A DNA stretch of 59,110 nt from Sphaerochaeta sp. Phil3. Lineage in GTDB: Bacteria > Spirochaetota > Spirochaetia > Sphaerochaetales > Sphaerochaetaceae. Positions 23,589-31,455 of the stretch are shown here, one piece after another. Numbering within the stretch: the stretch's first letter is position 1; each line of letters begins with the position of its first letter. Location: contig MSGT01000060.1 of the NCBI GenBank assembly GCA_001940825.1, forward strand, positions 1 to 59,110, given 5' to 3'. Position numbers and translations under genes: made by a program. The notes beneath the pieces were generated by a model, which saw only the letters and a program-made list of their open reading frames with translations, was not told where the DNA came from and did no database searches.

Positions 23589-24419
23589 ATGTCCGCAATG
23601 AATACACCTAGCGCAAGTTCACCACGATACATCCTCGTCACCGGTGCATACGGCGGAATGGGCCGCGCCACCATCACGGCACTTGCAAAGCGAGGCTACA
23701 AGGTGTTCGCACTCGACTTGAAAGCCCCCTGCGAAGCACAGCAAGGCATCATTCCCATTGAGGCCGATGTCACCAACGAAGCCAGCTTGGCAATGGCTTT
23801 GGGAAAAGTCATGGAAACGACTGACGAGCTTTTTGCAATAGTCCATTTTGCTGGCCGATACGTTATGGACTCGCTCATAGAAGTGCCTGCAAAGGAGCTT
23901 GAAGCGGTATTCAGGATAAACGTCCTTGGGGCTTTTCTTGTAAATAGGACATTCCAACCTCTTCTGAAAACAGGTAGCAGAATTGTCATGACCACAAGCG
24001 AGCTTGCACCTCTTGATCCTTTGCCGTTTACAGGGATATATGCCGTGACCAAAAGCACGCTGGACAAGTATGCGTACTCCCTTGCAATGGAGCTTCAGCT
24101 TCTAGGTGTAAAGGTTTCTGTCATAAGGGCAGGTGCCGTCTCCACGAACATGCTGGGAGCTTCGACAAGTGCATTGGATCGTTTTTGTTCGAACACCAGA
24201 CTCTATACATGCAATGCAGACAGGTTCAAGCACGTAGTTGACAGCATCGAAGCCAAGAGCGTTCCGCCTGAAAGGATTGCTTCCAAGGTTCTTCGCATTC
24301 TTGGGAAGAGAAGTCCTGCATTCGCCTACAGCGTAAACCGCAATCCATTGTTGCTTCTTCTCAATGCTCTTCCAAAACGTCTTCAGCTTTTTGCCATACG
24401 CCAGATCTTGAAAACATGA
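23589..24419 (+). CDS. Short-chain dehydrogenase/reductase
   Basis: ILVTGAYGGMGRATI gives the T-G-x3-G-x-G cofactor loop, DVTNEAS follows, and TTSELAPLDP plus YAVTKSTLDKYA give the catalytic Ser and the Tyr-x3-Lys. About 277 residues. The C-terminal part is extended and basic with a hydrophobic stretch (NPLLLLLNALPKRL), as in SDRs acting near membranes. The substrate is unknown. No strong ribosome site is seen; ATG 23589 and 23598 are both possible. It borders the decayed region, but its own frame is intact. Confidence 0.82.
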   Translation: MSAMNTPSASSPRYILVTGAYGGMGRATITALAKRGYKVFALDLKAPCEAQQGIIPIEADVTNEASLAMALGKVMETTDELFAIVHFAGRYVMDSLIEVPAKELEAVFRINVLGAFLVNRTFQPLLKTGSRIVMTTSELAPLDPLPFTGIYAVTKSTLDKYAYSLAMELQLLGVKVSVIRAGAVSTNMLGASTSALDRFCSNTRLYTCNADRFKHVVDSIEAKSVPPERIASKVLRILGKRSPAFAYSVNRNPLLLLLNALPKRLQLFAIRQILKT

Positions 24420-24543
24420 CACAGTAGCCGTTTCAAGCGGCAAGTCCTGCACGTTCTCGCACATGGTCCTGAAGCGGTAGGATGCGGTATGAGATATATT
24501 GATGGATGAGGATATAGATGAAGACAATAGATGAAGACAAAAC

Positions 24544-24572
24544 TTGACAGTTGGAGTTTCTTTTGCGATACT
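24544..24572 (+). promoter_or_regulatory. Promoter of the antitoxin RNA
   Basis: TTGACA (24544-24549) and GATACT (24567-24572) are separated by 17 bp; transcription should begin near 24579. Confidence 0.75.
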
Positions 24573-24578
24573 TCAAAC

Positions 24579-24670
24579 GAAGAGAGGCACCGCCAGTGGA
24601 CGGAAACGACCTCCTTCACGGTTTACGGAAACCGCTCAGCATGGTTAGAGAGTCGCTGGGCGGTTATTTT
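24579..24670 (+). ncRNA. Antisense antitoxin RNA of a type I toxin-antitoxin system
   Basis: The predicted RNA of about 92 bases runs from a strong promoter to a terminator. The terminator stem is ACCGCTCAGC (24631-24640) paired with GCTGGGCGGT (24655-24664), followed by TATTTT. A second small stem, CGGTTT/AAACCG, precedes it. The RNA is convergent with, and complementary to, the 3' part of the toxin message, reaching into the toxin stop codon. This matches the layout of known antisense antitoxins for holin-like small toxins. Confidence 0.72.
24631..24670 (+). terminator. Terminator of the antitoxin RNA
   Basis: A ten-pair stem (one G-T pair) with a 14-base loop is followed by TATTTT. The downstream arm overlaps the toxin stop codon on the other strand. 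Confidence 0.78.
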
Positions 24671-24741
24671 CTACCATTGTAAGCCATAATCAACAGGCTG
24701 AGGACTGTGAATACAATCATCAGCAATTCGAAATCGCTCAT
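24664..24741 (-). CDS. Small holin-like toxin (type I toxin-antitoxin)
   Basis: A 25-residue peptide begins MSDFELLMIVFTVLSLL and ends AYNGRK: a single membrane segment with a short charged tail. This is the pattern of the putative holin-like toxin family (Hol_Tox) and of Fst/TxpA-type peptides. AAGGAGGTG sits at ideal distance from the ATG. A promoter with 17-bp spacing lies 110 bases upstream, and the leader carries a perfect GGGAGG/CCTCCC hairpin. An antisense RNA converges on its 3' end. Overproduction would be expected to depolarise the membrane. Confidence 0.8.
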   Translation of the reverse strand: MSDFELLMIVFTVLSLLIMAYNGRK

Positions 24742-24769
24742 AGGCAGCACCTCCTTCTCCATCTTTCGA

Positions 24770-24796
24770 AGAATCGGGAGGCAACCCCTCCCGATA
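24770..24796 (-). promoter_or_regulatory. Leader hairpin of the toxin message
   Basis: ATCGGGAGG and CCTCCCGAT form a perfect 9-pair stem with a 5-base loop in the 5' leader of the toxin message, about 30 bases before the ribosome site. It probably affects translation or message stability. Confidence 0.65.
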
Positions 24797-24853
24797 TCCG
24801 ACTACGAATACGAGAGGTCGAACCGTCCACCGTTTCACGGCAGTGCCACCTTT

Positions 24854-24882
24854 ATTATGGCATAGGATGTATTGCTTATCAA
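24854..24882 (-). promoter_or_regulatory. Promoter of the holin-like toxin gene
   Basis: On the minus strand TTGATA (24882-24877) and CATAAT (24859-24854) are spaced by 17 bp. The resulting leader is about 105 bases. Confidence 0.72.
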
Positions 24883-25035
24883 TAGTTTAGATTTATTTTT
24901 GATTTCTTTTGCTTCGTCACTCTCTTCTACAGGCACAGTTTTGCTACGGATTCAATCTGGCTCTAGCATTGCATTGAAATAATGATTGAAGGTTTCAAAA
25001 GTAGAGTTATTTGGATCTCTGAGACGATGCCTGCT

Positions 25036-25797
25036 TTACAGCAAATGCTTCACAAGCGGGCCGTATTTCTCTTCCAAAGCCTTGTTGAACTCGTCTCCAC
25101 CTGGGAGGTTTGCACTCTTGAACACCGGTGGAGTGAAACCTTTGGAGGCAAGGGCCTTTGCAACCTCCATCTCTATGCAGTTCATGACAAAACAGTTGCA
25201 GAATGTTGAGGTGGAGCCCATTGTGGCCTCGCAACCTTCGACTTCAGTGATTGCATCGCCGTAGGGGAGGTGGTTGTTTATGTAGATGTCCGCCTCTTCG
25301 AAGAGATTCCTGTTGCTTGGATGCCTTGACCTTGCGCCTGCAGGCACTTTAGCGCAGTAGCTGTCGGATGTCACGGCAATGGTCGTCACTCCACGCTTTC
25401 TACATTCAAGGACGGCGTCTATGGTCATGGAGTTTATGCCATAGGCATTGACGATTATCATGACCTCCCCCGGTTTGAAACCAACCCTGTAGGCATCCAG
25501 TACACCAATGGCATAGCCTGGAGTCCTTTCAATGATGTTGGAGCGCTTTGCTCCATGGATGAGGTTCGTGCCTGGGTCAAGGATGGGATTCCATGCCGCA
25601 AGGCCTCCGGCTCTCCAAAGGACCTCTTCCGCTCCCATGTTTGAGTGGCCACCTGTTCCAAGGATGTGGACCATGTGGTCTCCAATGATTGCATTGGCTA
25701 TGATGTCCGCAGCCTTCCTTATGGTTGGCTCTTCCTTTGCTATTCCTTCAATGATTCCTTCTATGGTCTTTGCATATCTTTTGATTTCGTCTGACAT
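25036..25797 (-). CDS. SIS-domain protein (UPF0309-like), copy 1
   Basis: About 253 residues with one SIS (sugar isomerase) fold. VHILGTGGHSNMGAEEV is the phosphosugar loop, VMIIVNAYGINSMTIDAVLECRKRGVTTIAVTSD is the core, and RSRHPSNRNLFEEAD is conserved. It is related to the second SIS gene at 27526-28275 but clearly divergent from it. SIS proteins bind or isomerise phosphosugars; the UPF0309 reaction is not established. It is the last gene of the amino-sugar operon. GGAGG precedes the ATG. Confidence 0.85.
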   Translation of the reverse strand: MSDEIKRYAKTIEGIIEGIAKEEPTIRKAADIIANAIIGDHMVHILGTGGHSNMGAEEVLWRAGGLAAWNPILDPGTNLIHGAKRSNIIERTPGYAIGVLDAYRVGFKPGEVMIIVNAYGINSMTIDAVLECRKRGVTTIAVTSDSYCAKVPAGARSRHPSNRNLFEEADIYINNHLPYGDAITEVEGCEATMGSTSTFCNCFVMNCIEMEVAKALASKGFTPPVFKSANLPGGDEFNKALEEKYGPLVKHLL

Positions 25798-25826
25798 ATC
25801 GAACCTCCAAAACCGAACTTCAAGAA

Positions 25827-26681
25827 CTAAAATCTAATACACTGCAAGTAAGAGCGGGTTTCTCCGCTTTCCAATGCCCTGACAGCGAACTTTTCCTCGA
25901 TTTTTCCGGAAGAAATGCCAAGATCGGCCATTCCATCCCAGAATTCTATGCATACAAAAGGATTCCCTCCTCCAACAGGGGCCCAAACGAGAACATACCT
26001 GAACCCTTCTCCTGACACCTTCGTAAAGGGTCCTTCCAAACCTCCAACCCCTATCCACGAAGCGTCCATCTGCTTCAGGTCTAGGATGAGGGAGGAGTCG
26101 TCTATGAGCCCTTCAAGAGGTACGACGAAGCGGCCTTCAAGGATATCGGCCTTTATGGTGCCGTCTGCAAGGTCCAAGCATCCTGCGTGCTGGGAAGTAG
26201 GGAAGTGCAGGTAGCATTCCTCCTGGATTCGCGGCAGCTGGTATGCATAGTGCGAGCCAATGGAGTAGTACATGGTGCAAGGACCTTCGTTCGAGACGTG
26301 GTACTTCACGACCAGCGAGGAATCTTCAAGCAGGTACTCTATCTGCAGGCGGTATTCGAACGGGTATATTCCAAGCGTGGTCGAATCAAAGCTGTCCTGC
26401 AGGACAAGACGGTCATTGCTGTGTGATACGACTGCGAACTCACGCTCTCGTGCAAATCCGTGGCTTGGAATCTCGTATGGAACTTCGTTGTAGGTGTACC
26501 TGCCATCCTTGCATTTGCCGCAGAACGGAAAGCACAATGCCGTGCGCCTTGGCCAGCGAGAGGCATCGTACTCCCATGCGTGGTCAAGACCTGTGTGTTT
26601 GTCGATGATGGACTCTATGAGGCCTCCAAACGTGTTCAATGAGGCTTTGATGCAGTCGTTTTCAAGAACCAGAACGGACAT
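25827..26681 (-). CDS. Aldose 1-epimerase-like (galactose mutarotase fold) protein
   Basis: Start chosen at MSVLVLENDCIKAS, 19 bases after nagB. IPSHGFARER carries the conserved His region of YihR/LacX-like epimerases, and SIGSHYAYQLP holds the second. FCGKCKDGRY replaces the usual PFPGRIKDGRY, keeping the pattern. About 284 residues. It would speed anomer interconversion of a hexose or hexosamine, useful before or after phosphorylation in the same pathway. No signal peptide, so it is cytoplasmic. Confidence 0.8.
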   Translation of the reverse strand: MSVLVLENDCIKASLNTFGGLIESIIDKHTGLDHAWEYDASRWPRRTALCFPFCGKCKDGRYTYNEVPYEIPSHGFAREREFAVVSHSNDRLVLQDSFDSTTLGIYPFEYRLQIEYLLEDSSLVVKYHVSNEGPCTMYYSIGSHYAYQLPRIQEECYLHFPTSQHAGCLDLADGTIKADILEGRFVVPLEGLIDDSSLILDLKQMDASWIGVGGLEGPFTKVSGEGFRYVLVWAPVGGGNPFVCIEFWDGMADLGISSGKIEEKFAVRALESGETRSYLQCIRF

Positions 26682-26700
26682 ATTCAACCAATCCAACAGC

Positions 26701-27471
26701 CTACAGAATCTTCGCCGCCGAATCCTTGTCAAGGTAAAGACGTGCATCGGGCTGGTTGCGAAGCGCTGTTGCCGGGCACTGCTTTCCAATCTCGTCGTTT
26801 AGCATGTGGTACACCGCATTCGCCTTTGTTGGTGCGGGTACGCTGCAGAACATGTGCTTTGCTCTAAGAAGGGCTGGAATCGTTACTGTGAAAGCGTTCT
26901 TTGGAACTTCATCGAATGTGTCGAAGCATCCGTCATGCACCTGCTGCATACGACAGATATCTTCAAGCTCAACGATCTTCACTCCCTTTGGATCATTGAA
27001 ATCCGCTACGCTTGGGTCGTTGAATGCAATGTGGCCGTTTTCGCCAATGCCAAGAAGACATACATCCAAAGGATGCTTTTCAAGAAGCTGCGAATACCTT
27101 CTTGCTTCCTCTTCGCAGTCTTTTGCGTTTCCATTGATGAGGTTCACGCTCTTGAACGGCTTTAGGTCGAAGATGGCCTTTCTCAGAAAGTTCCTGAAGC
27201 TTGCCCTGTGGTTTGGATCTATGCCAACGTATTCGTCCATGTGGAAAGCGTTTATGCGTGACCAGTCTATGCCGTCTGCTTCAAGAAGGGCGGCCAATGT
27301 CTCGTTCTGGGATGGAGCCGCTGCGAACATGACGTTGATCTCCTCCTTGAATGACAAAAGCTCTCTTATCACCACTGCGGCTTCCCTTCCTGCACAGTCG
27401 CCCATTTCCTTTCTTGTATCGAATGCTTTCACAACAAGATTGTCCTTGCCGAATTCCTTCAACAATGCCAT
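26701..27471 (-). CDS. nagB: Glucosamine-6-phosphate deaminase (NagB family)
   Basis: Start chosen at MALLKEF, preceded by AAGGGGG; an upstream ATG at 27516 lacks such a site. NVMFAAAPSQNETLAALL is the substrate loop, AFHMDEYVG the catalytic strand, and GIGENGHIAFNDP the active-site His loop. The Glu of the classical FNEP is Asp here, as in a known subgroup of NagB-like proteins. It converts glucosamine 6-phosphate to fructose 6-phosphate and ammonia. It sits between two SIS genes and downstream of murQ, so it closes the amino-sugar route. No nagA is in the window. Confidence 0.85.
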   Translation of the reverse strand: MALLKEFGKDNLVVKAFDTRKEMGDCAGREAAVVIRELLSFKEEINVMFAAAPSQNETLAALLEADGIDWSRINAFHMDEYVGIDPNHRASFRNFLRKAIFDLKPFKSVNLINGNAKDCEEEARRYSQLLEKHPLDVCLLGIGENGHIAFNDPSVADFNDPKGVKIVELEDICRMQQVHDGCFDTFDEVPKNAFTVTIPALLRAKHMFCSVPAPTKANAVYHMLNDEIGKQCPATALRNQPDARLYLDKDSAAKIL

Positions 27472-27525
27472 ATCAACCCCCTTGTATTTTTCTTTTAGAC
27501 CGATGTCTCTGAGCATAACAATGGC

Positions 27526-28275
27526 TCAAAGATGACGAAGTATGCCAAAATACTTGTCCATACCTGCCTGATTGGACTCCGTTCCTCCTGGAATGTTGCC
27601 GCTTATCCAAACAGGTGGCTTGACGCCGCGGTTTGCCAGTATCTCGCAGGCCTTTGCGTTTATCGCATTCACTATGAATATGTTGGCGATGGTGGATGTA
27701 GGTGAGACCTTGAATTCGTAGCCTTCAAGACCAACCACAGCCTCTCCAAACGGTGTGTAGCTGTCGATCACAACGTCTGCCAAGTCGCACAGGTTCTGGC
27801 GGCTTGGATGTCTTCCTGCAAAGTCCTCAGGTATGGAGTGACTGAGCTTTGGAGAAGTGATTGCAACCACTGTGACTCCAAGTCTCTTGCATTCGAGCAC
27901 TGTATCTATGGAGCATGTGTTGATTCCGTATGCGTTGAACTGGAGCATCACATCGCCTTTCTTGACCCTGTAGTACCTAAGGACGTTCTGTGCATATCCC
28001 TGTACCTTTTCGCACCATCTCGTTGCACCATGTTCGCAGCTCAAACCTGGGTCAAGTATCACGTTGCAGGGAATCAGGTTCCCCGCCCTGTGGCACATCT
28101 CGGTTGCAACCATATTGGAGTGCCCTCCGGATCCAAAGACATGGAATACGTTTCCGCTTTGCACGGCGTCTGCGACGAGTGCGGCAGCCTTCTTTATAGG
28201 CTCCTGCTGCTCTTTCATTATATTGTCGAGAAGTCCAACTACGGACTCATAGTATTGCTTTACAGCTTCTTCCAT
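27526..28275 (-). CDS. SIS-domain protein (UPF0309-like), copy 2
   Basis: About 249 residues. VFHVFGSGGHSNMVATEM is the phosphosugar loop, VMLQFNAYGINTCSIDTVLECKRLGVTVVAITSP the core, and GRHPSRQNLCDLADVVID the conserved downstream block. It is the first gene behind an internal promoter with a palindromic operator, and heads the SIS-nagB-epimerase-SIS unit. AAAAGGAG precedes the ATG. It may process a phosphosugar intermediate distinct from that of the other SIS copy. Confidence 0.85.
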   Translation of the reverse strand: MEEAVKQYYESVVGLLDNIMKEQQEPIKKAAALVADAVQSGNVFHVFGSGGHSNMVATEMCHRAGNLIPCNVILDPGLSCEHGATRWCEKVQGYAQNVLRYYRVKKGDVMLQFNAYGINTCSIDTVLECKRLGVTVVAITSPKLSHSIPEDFAGRHPSRQNLCDLADVVIDSYTPFGEAVVGLEGYEFKVSPTSTIANIFIVNAINAKACEILANRGVKPPVWISGNIPGGTESNQAGMDKYFGILRHL

Positions 28276-28313
28276 GTCTTCTCCTTTTTCTTGGAACTTT
28301 TTACCCTTCGGAA

Positions 28314-28342
28314 ATACTAAAACTCGCGGGCGACCATGTCAA
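28314..28342 (-). promoter_or_regulatory. Internal promoter of the SIS-nagB unit
   Basis: TTGACA (28342-28337) and TAGTAT (28319-28314) with 17-bp spacing on the minus strand. The palindromic operator lies directly behind the -35 box. Confidence 0.75.
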
Positions 28343-28346
28343 TTAA

Positions 28347-28363
28347 TTTGTTTACTAAACATG
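28347..28363. promoter_or_regulatory. Palindromic operator, amino-sugar regulon, site 1
   Basis: TTTGTTTACTAAACATG: the inner 13 bases form a perfect palindrome identical to the core of the site at 37694-37710. The A/T-rich TTTGTTTA...TAAACAAA form resembles sites of ROK-family (XylR/NagC-like) repressors; no such regulator gene is in the window. Confidence 0.7.
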
Positions 28364-28381
28364 TAAATTCTGTAGCTGCAG

Positions 28382-29599
28382 TCAGTTCTGTAGGTCTTTT
28401 TCTTTTACAAGCAGGCTTGTAAGGAAAAAACCCGCCATGCATGCAACAGCAAGGCCAAGAAGATAGTTGACTATGCTCGCAACTGGCGACCCTGCGCCTT
28501 CAGTCATAAGGGGCAATGCAAGAAGCCCAGATGGTCCCCATCCTGCGCAGCCAACCTTTGCAGCCACGATGAAGGCTCCTCCAAAACCTGCGCCAAGGCA
28601 TGTCGTGAGAAACACCTTGGAGTGAGGTACCGTAACACCGTAGAGCAGGGCGGATCCTATTCCCATCATTCCTGGGAGGATTCCACCTGCGGCTGCGGCC
28701 CTCAGGTCGTCGTCTCCATAGCGCTTGGCTTTGAACATCACGGAGATTCCAGCACCAACCTGGCTGGCTCCCGCCATTGCAAGTACAGGATAGAGCGTTA
28801 TGCTTCCAGTGGATTCAAGCTGTATGGCATAGAGGGCTATGAATGCGAACTGCAGGCCAAAGAGGTTTGCCGGCAGGAACAACGCTGCGCATATATAGCC
28901 ACTTACAAGTCTAACTGCAAGGCTTTCGTTTGTGGTCAGAAACTCCAAGACTCCACACAGCACGTTGGATATGAATCCAAAGATTGGCATGAAGACGAAT
29001 ATGCAAGGAAGAAGACACACTAGAAAGGCTATGAAGGGTGTAACGACGACATCAAGTGTTTTGTTCATTTTCTTGTGGAGAAAACCTTCGACGGCACTTA
29101 GAAGCCATACCCCAAATATGACGGTCATGACACCGCCGCTGCCTGTTCTAAGTATGGACGTAAGAGGGCTGGCTTCATTGTATAGTCCAACTATAGACGA
29201 CAGCTTGTTTATGCCGTCGAGGCATGTCGTCATTCCAAGCATTCCGCCGCATATTTGACTGCAGCCAAAGCATTTGGCGGCGGAGAACCCTATCCATGCA
29301 GACAGATATGTCGTGAACGAGGTGTTCACTAGGTTCAAAACGGTGTGGACAGCGTTCCAGAAGGGGATGGTCCCATAGTCCGGCATGAACTGCGCAAGAA
29401 GCGATGCAAAACCTGCACACAGGCCTGCAATGACGAATCCTGGAAGCAGAGGGATGAAGATATCCCCCAGTTTCTTGAAAGGGCTTGTGTTGGATGTCGA
29501 TGTCCCGCTCGAACCTATGCCAGCCACGCTTGAACTCATATTGCTTGAACTCGTATTGCTTGAACCCATATTGCTTGAACCTGAATCCAAACTCTTCAT
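28382..29599 (-). CDS. PTS glucose-family EIIC permease lacking EIIB, with a Ser-rich N-terminus
   Basis: Residues about 45-400 form the EIIC membrane domain: IPLLPGFVIAGLCAGFASLL, GCSQICGGMLGM, and LLYGVTVPHSKVFLTTCLGAGFGGAFI, then GWGPSGLLALPLM. The closest family style is MurP/sucrose-type EIIC. No EIIB domain (C-x-x-x-x-R phosphorylation site) is present; instead the first 40 residues are Ser/Asn/Gly tandem units encoded by 15-bp repeats. The usual substrate-binding G-I-T/G-E-P-x-Y-G-V reads GIGSALLYGV, without Glu-Pro. It may therefore pass sugar without phosphorylating it, leaving phosphorylation to the kinase whose gene overlaps by four bases. Confidence 0.8.
   Translation of the reverse strand: MKSLDSGSSNMGSSNTSSSNMSSSVAGIGSSGTSTSNTSPFKKLGDIFIPLLPGFVIAGLCAGFASLLAQFMPDYGTIPFWNAVHTVLNLVNTSFTTYLSAWIGFSAAKCFGCSQICGGMLGMTTCLDGINKLSSIVGLYNEASPLTSILRTGSGGVMTVIFGVWLLSAVEGFLHKKMNKTLDVVVTPFIAFLVCLLPCIFVFMPIFGFISNVLCGVLEFLTTNESLAVRLVSGYICAALFLPANLFGLQFAFIALYAIQLESTGSITLYPVLAMAGASQVGAGISVMFKAKRYGDDDLRAAAAGGILPGMMGIGSALLYGVTVPHSKVFLTTCLGAGFGGAFIVAAKVGCAGWGPSGLLALPLMTEGAGSPVASIVNYLLGLAVACMAGFFLTSLLVKEKDLQN
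29530..29585. repeat. 15-bp tandem repeats within the EIIC N-terminal coding region
   Basis: TTGAACTCATATTGC, TTGAACTCGTATTGC and TTGAACCCATATTGC follow in register; on the coding strand they give Ser-Ser-Asn-Met/Thr-Gly/Ser units. The repeat preserves frame. Confidence 0.85.
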
Positions 29600-30510
29600 C
29601 TGAGCATTTCCAAAGCCATCATTGCGGCCCCTGTTGCGGCATCATGTATCGGATCCATGCATATCTTGTTTTTATCGACTTCACCAAGTTCTGCAACGAA
29701 CGCCGCCCTTAGGTTCGTTTTGTGTGAGAGAAGTCCTCCAAGCATTGCAACGCACACTTTCTCGACTCCAAGCTTGCAAGAGACCGCCTCCACAAGCTGC
29801 ACTAATGAAAAAGCGTTCTTCCTGACTATGCATTGGGCCACCTTGTCCCCTTGGGAACATGCCTTTTCCACGATTGGAGCTATAGCCGCCACTGCGCTCT
29901 TGTCCTTGGTATAGACGTATGAGATTATTTCGGCACGGGAGGCCAGGTTCATGTCCTGAGCCAAAAGCTCTTGTATAAGTGTAGGCTCTCCGTAGCCGTC
30001 ATACGCCCTTGCAACCGCAGCCACGGCATCCCGTCCAAGACCATAGCCGCTGCCTTCGTCTCCAATGAGGTGTCCCCATCCTCCTGCACGTTCGAACAGT
30101 CCCGTGGCGCTCTTTCCAAAGCAAATCGAACCGGTTCCAGCTATGAGGCCAATGCCTCCCTTGCCGTCCAATGCCCCGCAAAGGGCGATTTCGTGGTCTC
30201 CCACAAGACGCCAGTTGTGTATTCCAAACTGCTTCATGTGGACGGCTATGAGCTTCTCCATCTTCTTGTTGCTTATCCCCGCAGCTCCTATGCAAAGGGC
30301 CTTGCAGGTTCCAACGGATGTGATGTAAAGACAAATCCTGTCAAGAAGCGATTCAAAAGCCTTGTCTCCAATGCTGTTCAGATTGAATGCTCCAAACTGC
30401 TTGGATGACAGCTTTTTCCCATTGAGGTTCCAACATAGAACCCTCGTTTTGGTTCCGCCACCATCTATGCCGGCGACAAACTCAACGTCGTTTCCGTTCA
30501 TGTCGTTCAT
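29596..30510 (-). CDS. BadF/BcrAD-type amino-sugar kinase (N-acetylglucosamine / N-acetylmuramic acid kinase-like)
   Basis: An ASKHA-fold kinase of about 304 residues. VAGIDGGGTKTRVLCW is phosphate loop 1, LIAGTGSICFG phosphate loop 2, and GGWGHLIGDEGSGYGLGRDAV is the strongly conserved block of GlcNAc kinases and of MurK. VAMLGGLLSH is the adenosine motif. It would phosphorylate GlcNAc or MurNAc after uptake, feeding MurQ, whose gene lies just upstream (four-base overlap). The choice between the two sugars cannot be made from sequence. Confidence 0.88.
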   Translation of the reverse strand: MNDMNGNDVEFVAGIDGGGTKTRVLCWNLNGKKLSSKQFGAFNLNSIGDKAFESLLDRICLYITSVGTCKALCIGAAGISNKKMEKLIAVHMKQFGIHNWRLVGDHEIALCGALDGKGGIGLIAGTGSICFGKSATGLFERAGGWGHLIGDEGSGYGLGRDAVAAVARAYDGYGEPTLIQELLAQDMNLASRAEIISYVYTKDKSAVAAIAPIVEKACSQGDKVAQCIVRKNAFSLVQLVEAVSCKLGVEKVCVAMLGGLLSHKTNLRAAFVAELGEVDKNKICMDPIHDAATGAAMMALEMLR

Positions 30511-31412
30511 TTCAAGGCTTCCCTTACATGACCCTTGGAGGCTTCAAGCTTGGCCTCCGCTTCTTCTCTGGAGCAGTTCGCCATTATCATGACGATTGCC
30601 TTCTTCACGCTTCCACCAGCCTTCTCCAAAGTGGCTTTTGCCTCATCTCTGGAAACGCCTGTGACCTCCATAACGATGTTCTGCGCTCTTACATGGAGCT
30701 TTTCGTTGGATTGCATCACATCAACCATGAGGTTCTTGTAGCACTTTCCAACGCCAACCATGCTTGCAGTCGATATCATGTTGAGCACGAGCTTTTGTGC
30801 TGTGCCGGACTTTAGTCTTGTCGAACCGGTAAGCACCTCAGGTCCAACGACGACCTCTATGGCAAGCTTGGCTACCTTTCCTATGGCACAACCCTCATTG
30901 CAGGATATCGCAACGGTCCTGCATCCAAGTTCGTTTGCGTACTCAAGGCCTCCAATCACATAGGGGGTCCTCCCGCTTGCGGCAAGTCCCACCACCGTGT
31001 CCTTCTTTCCAAGGCCGATGTCCTTGAGGTCGTTCATTCCAAGTTCCTTGCTGTCCTCGGCGCCTTCCACTGCCTTTATGAACGCACTAGGGCCTCCTGC
31101 AATGAGACCTACCACCATATCCGCAGGGACACCAAAGGTGGGCGGGCACTCTGAAGCGTCCACGACGCCAAGCCTTCCGCTTGTACCTGCTCCCATATAT
31201 ATGATGCGCCCGCCCTGTTCAAGCGATTCTATGCACCACTGTACGGCTTGGGCTATCTCTCCAAGGTGCGGCTTTATTGCAAGTGGGACCTTTGCGTCCT
31301 CCTCGTTCATGAGAGTGACGACTTCAAGCGGCGTCATCCTATCAAGCTCAAGCGAGGCTTGGTTTCGAGTCTCCGTCGTCATTCTGCTTAGGTCTATCTT
31401 GGTGTCGTTCAT
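30507..31412 (-). CDS. murQ: N-acetylmuramic acid 6-phosphate etherase
   Basis: Start chosen at MNDTKIDLSRMTTETRN with GGAGAA upstream. IYMGAGTSGRLGVVDASECPPTFG is the MurQ signature; GLIAGGPSAFIKAVEGAEDS contains the catalytic Glu region, and VVGLAASGRTPYV is the second SIS loop. The C-terminal helices (VLEKAGGSVKKAIVMI) form the UBA-like end typical of the family. About 301 residues. It splits MurNAc 6-phosphate into GlcNAc 6-phosphate and D-lactate, the key step in peptidoglycan sugar salvage. Confidence 0.96.
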   Translation of the reverse strand: MNDTKIDLSRMTTETRNQASLELDRMTPLEVVTLMNEEDAKVPLAIKPHLGEIAQAVQWCIESLEQGGRIIYMGAGTSGRLGVVDASECPPTFGVPADMVVGLIAGGPSAFIKAVEGAEDSKELGMNDLKDIGLGKKDTVVGLAASGRTPYVIGGLEYANELGCRTVAISCNEGCAIGKVAKLAIEVVVGPEVLTGSTRLKSGTAQKLVLNMISTASMVGVGKCYKNLMVDVMQSNEKLHVRAQNIVMEVTGVSRDEAKATLEKAGGSVKKAIVMIMANCSREEAEAKLEASKGHVREALK

Positions 31413-31455
31413 ATAGTTCTCCGTTTCGGTGGTTTTGATATGGTTCTCCTGAAAG

